Of a stretch of 64,000 nucleotides of DNA, positions 55,372-61,478 are shown one piece after another. Source of the stretch: Verrucomicrobiota bacterium (GTDB lineage Bacteria > Verrucomicrobiota > Verrucomicrobiia > Chthoniobacterales > Chthoniobacteraceae); NCBI GenBank assembly GCA_009885995.1, contig VFJQ01000111.1, forward strand, positions 1-64,000. Direction: 5' to 3'. The translations under genes and the position numbers were made by a program. Position 1 is the stretch's first letter. Every line of letters starts with the position of its first letter. Below the pieces are notes generated by a model. The model did not search any database. It saw nothing but the letters and a program-made list of their open reading frames with translations, and had not been told where the DNA came from.

Positions 55372-56790
55372 TCACTTCATCGCCGCCACCATCTCCAGCA
55401 GACGCGCGAGGATCTTCTCGGACGCATCGACTTCAAACCGGCTCGTGCCGAGCCACGTCTCGTAGCCGCCGAGTTTGTGATGCTCGGGCGTCGGCAGGTA
55501 GCCGTAGTAGCCGCCGCAATTCGAGACGATGAAGCTCGGCTGGAAGCCGCTGCGTTGCTTGAACGCGAGGCCGGTCTCGACGAAGACCTCGTTCGGGATG
55601 CCGCCGATCACCACGCCGCCCACGCGCATCGCTTGCAACGACACGGGGATCGTCGCGGGCCATTCGTTAAGCCGCGTGATGCGCTCGGCGTAGATTTCAT
55701 CGAGCGAAGCGGGCACGTCTGTCTTCGGCTTCGCGAGCAGTTCCTTCGCTCGGGTGAGCTGGTCTGGTGATGGATGACGCACGTCGACTTCGAGCGTCTC
55801 AAACCGCGCGGCAAGCGGCACTGAGTCGTTCCACTGGATCGTCTGGTAAGCCTTATGCGCGGCCTGCGCGACATGGTCCGCCACTTCGCGCATCTTCTCG
55901 TAGGGTTCGTATTTCCGCTCGGGCTTCCGGCTGTAGTCGTTGTTATTGATGTTGCCGCTGGTGCCGTTGGCGAGCATCGCGACGAAGGGCGGATCCTGCC
56001 GATCGGCGCCGAGAAGCTGCTGGATGCGATCGGCAAACATCGCAAAATAATCCGCCGAGATGTCCGCACTACGCACGCCACCGACGTAGTGCAGCGAGTA
56101 GCTCGCGAACAGCGAGATCGGCCGGCCTTCCGGCGTGCGCACGGCGATGAGACTGATCTCCGGGTCGGTCGGTCCCGCCGGTCGGTCGAGGTTCGGGTTC
56201 GCGTAGCCGGGGTTCATCTTCACGAGGTCGGTCGTCGCACCGAAGGGGTTCACCGGCACGGTGCCCGGCTTCATGAACCAGCGGCGGTTGAAAACCTCGC
56301 GCGGCTCACTGCCCACGGCCCAGCCGATCTGCGCGGGCGCAAGGTTGTTCAGTGCCCGGCGCACGCCGTCGGCGATGCGTCGCGCGACAAAGCGCTGGTA
56401 GTCGTCCAACCCCGCGTCACGCGCCATCCGATCCGGCCCGAGCGCGCTCACCGCCGAGTGCGTGTGCGTGCAAGACATGAAAAGATTCGCGCCCGGCAAC
56501 CCCGTCTCCGCCGTCACCAACCCGCGCGCTTCCTCATACATCTTCTCCGCCGCGCCGAGCAGATCGCAGACGGCGAAGACGATCTTCGTCTTCCCATCAT
56601 CCAGCGCTAGGCAGCGCACGTGGAGATCGTCATGCACGTGCTTCGACGGAAATGGATGAAAGCCACCGATGATCGCACCGCCGATGGGAGGCGTGATGTT
56701 GCTCGTCGCCGCGCCAGCGCGGAATGACTGCGCCGACGCCGGCATCGCGATGAGAAGGAAGAGCGGGAGGATGCGGAGGAATGCGATCAT
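55372..56790 (-). CDS. Neutral/alkaline ceramidase-like protein
   Basis: This 472-residue exported protein has a signal peptide (LPLFLLIAMPASA). The N-terminal part AGAATSNITPPIGG and the histidine-rich SCTHTHSAV segment match the neutral/alkaline non-lysosomal ceramidase family. The zinc ligands would be histidines in GGFHPFPSKHVHDDLHVR and THTH. GTSGNINNND is the nucleophile-serine region. The C-terminal third has GGYYGYLPTPEHHKLGGYET. It may hydrolyse amide or ester bonds in lipids or carbohydrates. The start at 56,790 is chosen before the signal peptide; a longer frame crosses the tRNA and is spurious. Confidence 0.85.
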   Translation of the reverse strand: MIAFLRILPLFLLIAMPASAQSFRAGAATSNITPPIGGAIIGGFHPFPSKHVHDDLHVRCLALDDGKTKIVFAVCDLLGAAEKMYEEARGLVTAETGLPGANLFMSCTHTHSAVSALGPDRMARDAGLDDYQRFVARRIADGVRRALNNLAPAQIGWAVGSEPREVFNRRWFMKPGTVPVNPFGATTDLVKMNPGYANPNLDRPAGPTDPEISLIAVRTPEGRPISLFASYSLHYVGGVRSADISADYFAMFADRIQQLLGADRQDPPFVAMLANGTSGNINNNDYSRKPERKYEPYEKMREVADHVAQAAHKAYQTIQWNDSVPLAARFETLEVDVRHPSPDQLTRAKELLAKPKTDVPASLDEIYAERITRLNEWPATIPVSLQAMRVGGVVIGGIPNEVFVETGLAFKQRSGFQPSFIVSNCGGYYGYLPTPEHHKLGGYETWLGTSRFEVDASEKILARLLEMVAAMK

Positions 56791-56915
56791 GGCTGGATGC
56801 TCGGCGGAGGAGCGCCGGGGCGTCAACAGGCCGGACGGCGAGTTCGACTCAGCGCCCAGGGGCGGAAATAACGGTGGACAACGCCGCGATTCAGCGTCCA
56901 AGGAACGCCGCAACT
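56791..56915. other. Intergenic region at the genome-type change
   Basis: These 125 bases lie between the ceramidase-like gene and tRNA-Pro. They are still G+C-rich and carry no coding frame or repeat recognised here. The verrucomicrobial gene set stops at the left end. Confidence 0.5.
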
Positions 56916-56992
56916 CGGGGCGTAGCTTAGCCTGGTAGAGCGCCTGGTTTGGGACCAGGAGGTCGCAGGTTCGAGACCTGTCGCCCCGACCA
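56916..56992 (+). tRNA. tRNA-Pro (anticodon TGG)
   Basis: A 77-base cloverleaf. The acceptor stem is CGGGGCG with CGCCCCG, starting with the C1-G72 pair typical of bacterial tRNA-Pro. The D-arm contains AGCCTGGTAGAGC. The anticodon stem CCTGG/CCAGG has loop TTTGGGA (anticodon TGG), and the T-loop is TTCGAGA. The 3' CCA (56,990-56,992) is encoded in the DNA. A terminator follows. It marks, or lies near, the change between the two genome types. Confidence 0.95.
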
Positions 56993-56995
56993 TAC

Positions 56996-57023
56996 AAACG
57001 CCACGCAAAAAGCGTGGTGTTTT
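56996..57023 (+). terminator. Rho-independent terminator after tRNA-Pro
   Basis: Stem AACGCCACGC with GCGTGGTGTT (one G-T pair) encloses AAAAA and runs into a T-rich tract (TGTTTTTGTT). It is placed directly after the tRNA. Confidence 0.7.
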
Positions 57024-57035
57024 TGTTGGGGAAGG

Positions 57036-57064
57036 TTGACAAATGGCCTGAAATATGGTATATT
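57036..57064 (+). promoter_or_regulatory. Sigma-70-type promoter
   Basis: TTGACA (57,036-57,041) and TATATT (57,059-57,064) are separated by exactly 17 bases, close to the bacterial consensus. The start codon of the first small gene lies 50 bases downstream. No promoter as close to consensus was noticed in the left 56 kb. Confidence 0.75.
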
Positions 57065-57113
57065 TAAGCCAGACTCTCGACACAACGTCGGGACTCTTTC
57101 CGGAGCGTTTCTC

Positions 57114-57365
57114 ATGAGCGACCACGATTCCTCGTCCTCATCCAAGGACGAACCCACCCCCGAGCAGCGTGCAAACGTCCGACGCATCGGCGCGATGCTT
57201 CACGAGACCCGTATGGCTGCGCAACGCAACGACGCGGCAGTCGTCGCCGAGGCATGGAGCGTCTGGGACCGCGACGCCGACAAGATCGCCGACACCCTCA
57301 ACGCGCAGCAGGCCGAGTACGAGGCCAGCAAGGCAGCGGGCGAGAAGAACAACGCCGGCACGTAG
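57114..57365 (+). CDS. Small acidic hypothetical protein
   Basis: 83 residues starting at the ATG at 57,114 with GGAG upstream. The N-terminus is Ser/Asp/Lys-rich (DHDSSSSSKDEP), and the rest looks helical (ANVRRIGAMLHETRMAAQR, DADKIADTLNAQQAEYEASK). No signal peptide or membrane segment is seen. The family is not recognised. With the next gene it forms a compact unit between a strong promoter and a terminator. Codons mostly end in C or G (41/60 G+C in one counted line), unlike the genes right of 57.9 kb, although the promoter is typical of that side. Confidence 0.6.
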   Translation: MSDHDSSSSSKDEPTPEQRANVRRIGAMLHETRMAAQRNDAAVVAEAWSVWDRDADKIADTLNAQQAEYEASKAAGEKNNAGT

Positions 57366-57377
57366 CCGACACTTCAC

Positions 57378-57383
57378 AAGGAG
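57378..57383 (+). promoter_or_regulatory. Shine-Dalgarno site AAGGAG
   Basis: A consensus ribosome-binding site seven bases before the ATG at 57,391. This supports real translation of the second small protein. Confidence 0.7.
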
Positions 57384-57390
57384 CGGAACC

Positions 57391-57621
57391 ATGGATTCCA
57401 ACGACCACGAGATCGACCCGGACCTCCTAGTACTCATCACTCAACGACGCGAGGAAGCCGATCGGAAGGCCGCTCCGCTCCTCATGCGCCAGATGGCCGA
57501 GGACGACCTCATCAATGAAGGTCGCATCGACCCCGCCAAGGGTGAGTACCTCGCCGCCTTCGGGCTGGGTGAGGACGGCAACTTCGTCTGCGAGATCCGC
57601 CAGACGCCCACAACCTCGTAG
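57391..57621 (+). CDS. Small hypothetical protein
   Basis: 76 residues start at the ATG at 57,391 after AAGGAG. The first half is predicted helical and charged (DPDLLVLITQRREEADRKAAP); the second half reads INEGRIDPAKGEYLAAFGLGEDGNFVCE, a possible small beta unit. No signal peptide or membrane segment. The family is not recognised. It is the second gene of the two-gene unit; the spacing to the first is 25 bases. A terminator follows 33 bases after the stop. Confidence 0.6.
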   Translation: MDSNDHEIDPDLLVLITQRREEADRKAAPLLMRQMAEDDLINEGRIDPAKGEYLAAFGLGEDGNFVCEIRQTPTTS

Positions 57622-57653
57622 ACGAGGCGCGCCCCTCCCTCACACCCCCCTGC

Positions 57654-57680
57654 CCCCGATCCTCCGCGATCGGGGCGCTT
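57654..57680 (+). terminator. Rho-independent terminator of the small two-gene unit
   Basis: Perfect arms CCCCGATC (57,654-57,661) and GATCGGGG (57,668-57,675) with a six-base loop, followed by CGCTTTTGTTTT. Confidence 0.8.
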
Positions 57681-57733
57681 TTGTTTTGGAACCTGTTCGA
57701 AATCTTTTTCCGTCATGCCCGGGTCGCTATTCT

Positions 57734-57790
57734 GTCATTCCTGCTACGCCCAAGGCGCATCCGCCTCTGGCGGAGAAGGCGGGAACCTAG
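57734..57790. repeat. Intergenic palindromic repeat, right-hand genome family
   Basis: Starts GTCATTCCTGC and ends AAGGCGGGAACCTAG. These match the two halves of the compact copy found inside rsmE (58,922-58,946). Between them is a nested hairpin (GGCGCATCCGCCTCTGGCGGAG). Related repeats with the same outer sequences are common in small bacterial genomes. Its presence here and in rsmE ties this DNA to the right-hand genome. Confidence 0.65.
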
Positions 57791-57807
57791 CCCACGCCCG
57801 CACATTT

Positions 57808-57909
57808 ACCTCACCCCTTCCCCCTCTCCTTCGTAAGGAGAGGGGCTTATCAGAGGAACCGTGTACCGATCAGAACCCTCTCTTTATGAAGGAGAGGGTA
57901 GGGTGAGGT
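57808..57909. repeat. Paired hairpin repeat near msrA
   Basis: Two similar copies in inverted orientation: ACCTCACCCCTTCCCCCTC..AGGAGAGGGG (57,808-57,845) and CCCTCTCTTTATGAAGGAGAGGG..GTGAGGT (57,876-57,909). Each copy contains its own short hairpin (CCTCTCC with GGAGAGG). It lies between the small genes and the stop of msrA and contains no gene. This and the previous repeat fill the roughly 300-base gap 57,622-57,925. Confidence 0.65.
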
Positions 57910-57925
57910 GAGCGTGAACGGGTTC

Positions 57926-58405
57926 TTAAAACGAACACGATCCTCCATGCTTCGCATGATACTGTTGATGATACTCTTCTGCGAGAAAGAAATTCTGTGC
58001 AGGAAGAATCTCCGTGACGATCGATGACGCGTAGCGTCCGCTCGCGTCGAGCGCAGCCTTCGAAGCTTCGGCGAGGCGTTTTTGTTCATCCGTATGCGTA
58101 AAAATCACTGAACGATACTGCGTGCCCACGTCAGGGCCTTGGCGATCGCGCGTTGTTGGATTGTGCGCACGCCAAAACACATTCAATAGCTCGTCATAAG
58201 AAATCTTTTCCGGATTAAACACCACCTGCACGACCTCCGCGTGATCGGTTGTACCAGAACACACCTCTTCGTACGTTGGATGTATCGTCGTGCCACCCAT
58301 GTAACCAACGGACGTTTGAAGAACCCCAGACAACGTCCGAAACGCCTCTTCCACTCCCCAGAAACACCCACCACCAAACGTCGCGAGCGCTTGTTCTTGT
58401 TTCAT
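57926..58405 (-). CDS. msrA: Peptide-methionine (S)-S-oxide reductase
   Basis: This 159-residue enzyme repairs methionine sulfoxide. The catalytic cysteine is in [12 protein letters not shown]. The family blocks [29 protein letters not shown] and [19 protein letters not shown] are present. A C-terminal cysteine (GGSCSF) could serve as a recycling cysteine. The start at 58,405 is chosen because it precedes the conserved region by a normal distance. It follows rsmE in the same direction with five bases between, so the two are probably co-transcribed. Confidence 0.93.
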   Translation of the reverse strand: MKQEQALATFGGGCFWGVEEAFRTLSGVLQTSVGYMGGTTIHPTYEEVCSGTTDHAEVVQVVFNPEKISYDELLNVFWRAHNPTTRDRQGPDVGTQYRSVIFTHTDEQKRLAEASKAALDASGRYASSIVTEILPAQNFFLAEEYHQQYHAKHGGSCSF

Positions 58406-58410
58406 ATGTT

Positions 58411-59160
58411 TCACACAGTACGGCAAGAATGGATCAGCGCATACCCTCCCAAAATCCCCGCCGTTTCGCCGCGAAGGATCGATGCGCCGAGCGTTGCACG
58501 TGGATAGCGCGCTTCTTGCTCGAAGAAGACACGCTCTTCGTCTGACCAGCCACCTTCAGGACCGATACAAATCGCTCGCGCTTTCGTTTCGACCAACATC
58601 TGTTCCAAGGGCTTGAGATGCTTTCCTATATCGCACACAACGGCAACCGTGTTCAATCGCGTAAGAAAACGGTGCGCCCCAAAAAGATCCATCGGCGCAT
58701 GAATACGCATACACGTTGCCTGTTCCGATTGTTCCATCGCTTCGTTCGCGATCGTTTGCAACCGTTCAAGACGCACATCTTTTTTGATGGTGCGCGCACT
58801 CACGAGAGGAAGAAGGTCCGTGACGCCGATCTCTGCGAGCTTTTCTGTGAGCCATTCGAAACGATCATGCTTCAGAATAGCCGCGCAAATGTAGAGGTGT
58901 GGGGCAGGCTCGCTCTGGGCTGGGTTCCCGCCTTCGCGGGAATGACAAAAAGGAAAACTTTGCACCGACACATCCACCGCATGTTCCGCGAGACGCACAA
59001 TTTCTCCTTGCCTGCGCTTCCCTTTTCCATCCACAAACTCCACTTCTTCGCCGATACGCAGCTTCAGCACGCGCACGATTTGATGCACGAGCGCCGGCAC
59101 ACGAACCGTCCACGTTGTCCCTTCTGGAAAAGGCGCAAGCGTAAAAACGTGGCGTTTCAT
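58411..59160 (-). CDS. rsmE: 16S rRNA (uracil1498-N3)-methyltransferase with repeat-derived insertion
   Basis: This 249-residue SPOUT-class methyltransferase has an N-terminal PUA-like domain ([22 protein letters not shown]) and a C-terminal knot with the signature [14 protein letters not shown] and [13 protein letters not shown]. Between them the protein contains [14 protein letters not shown], encoded by a palindromic genome repeat at about 58,908-58,946, inserted in frame. The rest of the chain is intact, and the inserted stretch lies in the linker between the domains. It methylates U1498 of 16S rRNA. The gene follows a YtxH-like gene with only a few bases between. Confidence 0.9.
   Translation of the reverse strand: MKRHVFTLAPFPEGTTWTVRVPALVHQIVRVLKLRIGEEVEFVDGKGKRRQGEIVRLAEHAVDVSVQSFPFCHSREGGNPAQSEPAPHLYICAAILKHDRFEWLTEKLAEIGVTDLLPLVSARTIKKDVRLERLQTIANEAMEQSEQATCMRIHAPMDLFGAHRFLTRLNTVAVVCDIGKHLKPLEQMLVETKARAICIGPEGGWSDEERVFFEQEARYPRATLGASILRGETAGILGGYALIHSCRTV
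58922..58946. repeat. Palindromic repeat copy inside rsmE
   Basis: GGGTTCCCGCC TTC GCGGGAATGAC has the perfect core CCCGC-CTTC-GCGGG (58,927-58,940) and the same outer sequences as the intergenic copy at 57,734-57,790. On the minus strand it is read as part of the rsmE protein (SREGGNPA). No stop or frame change results. Confidence 0.75.
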
Positions 59161-59164
59161 AAAC

Positions 59165-59506
59165 TTAGAGATGTTTGTCAACCAACGCCTTGACCATCTT
59201 CCATCGTTTGCGAAGCTCACGACGAAGAATCGGCACTTCTTCTCTAACGACTTCTTTTCCTCGAGCATACAGTTCGAGCACCTCATCCACTACGTCGTCA
59301 TAGAGCTCCTCTGAGAGCTCTTCCACGCCGCGAACGCGCGCCACCACCTGCTTTTGTAAGAGCGCCGCGTGTTTCTCTACGTCGTTCGTGAGTACTTGCC
59401 CTTTTTTCGATCGTAAGAACAATCCCGTCGCAAGACCAAGCACAACACCAGCCGCCATTCCTGCACCGGCACTTTTGAGAGAAGATGATTTTTTTGCATG
59501 ATGCAT
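59165..59506 (-). CDS. YtxH-like small membrane-anchored protein
   Basis: 113 residues start with a basic N-terminus and a membrane helix (AGAGMAAGVVLGLATGLFL). A charged helical tail (VEKHAALLQKQVVARVRGVEELSEELYDDVV) follows. The shape resembles YtxH-domain proteins, which are stress- or envelope-related but of unknown molecular function. It is the first gene of a probable ytxH-like/rsmE/msrA transcript. Confidence 0.7.
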   Translation of the reverse strand: MHHAKKSSSLKSAGAGMAAGVVLGLATGLFLRSKKGQVLTNDVEKHAALLQKQVVARVRGVEELSEELYDDVVDEVLELYARGKEVVREEVPILRRELRKRWKMVKALVDKHL

Positions 59507-59559
59507 ACAAGGAAGAGAAAAAAGAGTATACTCTCATCGTAGCACATGCCCTTTCTTTC

Positions 59560-60564
59560 ATGAAACGTTCTTCCGCACGCCCCCAATTTGATGTTTTTGC
59601 GATCGGCGATACGATGCTTGATGTTTTTGTTCAGATTCGTGAAACGGCCGTGCATTGCGAGCTTCAATCAAAAGCATGTCAGATCTCTTTTACATTAGGC
59701 GAGAAGGTCGCGGTCGACAACGTGGTGAAATTTCCTGGAGCGGGGAATGCTTCGAACGCCGCGGTAGGGGCGAGCCGGCTTGGGATGTGCTCGGGGATCT
59801 ACGCCGTGATCGGCGATGATGAAGCCGCGAAGATGATTCAAGCTCGTTGGAAGCATGAGCATGTGGATGCGACGTACGTCACGCAGCTGAAAGGGCACGA
59901 GACAAACTATTCTACGGTACTCACATTTCAAGGAGAACGAGCGATTCTTGTGTATCATCAGCCGTATTCGTACGTTTTTCCGCAAAAGCTTGGCGACGTA
60001 CAACGTCTGTATTATAGCTCTCTTGGTACGGAACATGCGGCATTAGAGCGCGATATTCTGGTCTATCTCGCGGCACATCCAAAAACGAAACTCACCTTCC
60101 AACCAGGAACGCATCAGCTCAAACGTCTCGCAAAGAACATGCACGACGTGTTGAAACTCACCGATATTCTCGTCATGAATAAAGAAGAGGCGGAACTCTT
60201 CCTTGAAAGCTCACCAAAAACATCCATCAAGAAACATCTTGCACGATTTCTTGAGCTTGGGGTACGCCTCGCCGTGATTACGGATGGCGACCAAGGCTCC
60301 TACGCGATGAATCAAGAAGGCGCGTGGAAGTGTGCATGCTTTCCCGTTCCTTGCATCGAACGCACCGGCGCGGGGGATGCGTACACGACGGCCTTCACGT
60401 GGGCGATCGACCGCGGCTATACGGTCCCTCAAGCGATGCGCTATGGCACAGCAAACGCGGCGAGCGTGATTCAATTTCTCGGCCCACAAGATGGCCTCGG
60501 CTCACGCGAAACCCTCGAACGACTTATTCGTAAACATTCCTCGATCCATCCAACCTCTGTATGA
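59560..60564 (+). CDS. PfkB family carbohydrate kinase
   Basis: This 334-residue cytoplasmic kinase belongs to the ribokinase/PfkB family. Substrate-side features are GDTMLDVFVQ near the N-terminus and KFPGAGNASNAAVGASRLG. The family ATP/anion-hole motif is ERTGAGDAYTTAF with the catalytic aspartate in GAGD. Sugar specificity is unknown. Start: the ATG at 59,560, with a TATACT 28 bases upstream that could be a -10 box. The gene overlaps fba by four bases (ATGA), so a sugar-phosphate pathway role is likely. Confidence 0.88.
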   Translation: MKRSSARPQFDVFAIGDTMLDVFVQIRETAVHCELQSKACQISFTLGEKVAVDNVVKFPGAGNASNAAVGASRLGMCSGIYAVIGDDEAAKMIQARWKHEHVDATYVTQLKGHETNYSTVLTFQGERAILVYHQPYSYVFPQKLGDVQRLYYSSLGTEHAALERDILVYLAAHPKTKLTFQPGTHQLKRLAKNMHDVLKLTDILVMNKEEAELFLESSPKTSIKKHLARFLELGVRLAVITDGDQGSYAMNQEGAWKCACFPVPCIERTGAGDAYTTAFTWAIDRGYTVPQAMRYGTANAASVIQFLGPQDGLGSRETLERLIRKHSSIHPTSV

Positions 60565-61478
60565 TAACAAATCCTCTCACGCTTCTCCGGCACGCGCAAA
60601 AACACGGATACGCCGTACCCGCGTTTAACGTGAACCATCTTGAAACGATTCTCGCTGTGATGGATGCGGCGGTTGAAATGCAGTCGCCCGTGATTTTAGA
60701 AACCTCTGAAGGAGGTGTGCAGTACGCAGGAATGAGCATGTTGATTGCGATGGTGAAGGCGGCAAGCGAACGCCCCGTGCCTGTCGTTCTCCATCTCGAT
60801 CACGGGAAAGATTTGCCCCTTATCAAACAAGCGATCGAAACTGGCTATACAAGCGTCATGATCGATGCATCCGAATACCCGTTTGAAGAAAACGTGCGTC
60901 GTACGAGGCAGGTCGTGGCTTGGGCGCGCGCAAAAGGGGTAATGGTTGAAGCGGAACTTGGGCGTATCGGCGGCACGGAAGACCTCGTGCATACTTCCAA
61001 AAAAGAGGCGTTCTTCACCGATCCTGACGAAGCGAAGACGTTTGTGCGTGAGAGTGAGTGCGATACGCTCGCGATCGCGATCGGCACCCATCATGGCGCG
61101 ATGAAGTTTTCTGGCAATACGCATCTCGATATCGAACGTCTCAAAAAAATACGCGCGCTCGTTGATGTTCCGCTTGTCCTTCATGGTGCATCTGGCGTAC
61201 GTGAAGACATTGTCGCGCTTGTGAAGCGTTTTGGGGGCGAGCTCGCCGAAGCACGCGGCGTTCTTGATGAGGATATCGCTCTCGCCGTTCAAAATGGGAT
61301 CACAAAGATCAACATTGATACGGATTTACGCCTTGGCTTTAGCGCTGGTTTGCGCGAAGCGGTCGCCGAGCATCCGAATTGGTTCGATCCACGCAAGCTT
61401 TTCGAACCTGGACGTACGCTTATGAAAGAAATCGCGAAACAAAAGATGGAACTTATGGGAAGCAAGGGGAAAGCCTAA
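60561..61478 (+). CDS. fba: Class II fructose-bisphosphate aldolase
   Basis: This 305-residue zinc-dependent aldolase splits fructose-1,6-bisphosphate (or tagatose bisphosphate) in glycolysis. Zinc ligands are in VLHLDHGKD, GTHHGAMKF and VLHGASGV. The phosphate loop lies near KINIDTDLR. Class II is common in small bacterial genomes. It overlaps the kinase gene, and its 3' end overlaps the convergent ileS by 26 bases. Exact substrate (fructose or tagatose) is inferred from family only. Confidence 0.92.
   Translation: MITNPLTLLRHAQKHGYAVPAFNVNHLETILAVMDAAVEMQSPVILETSEGGVQYAGMSMLIAMVKAASERPVPVVLHLDHGKDLPLIKQAIETGYTSVMIDASEYPFEENVRRTRQVVAWARAKGVMVEAELGRIGGTEDLVHTSKKEAFFTDPDEAKTFVRESECDTLAIAIGTHHGAMKFSGNTHLDIERLKKIRALVDVPLVLHGASGVREDIVALVKRFGGELAEARGVLDEDIALAVQNGITKINIDTDLRLGFSAGLREAVAEHPNWFDPRKLFEPGRTLMKEIAKQKMELMGSKGKA

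Noticed and set aside
56823-57187. Minus-strand frames across tRNA-Pro (with segments like GLEPATSWSQ)
   Set aside because: They are translations of the tRNA complement, a common annotation error, and not proteins.
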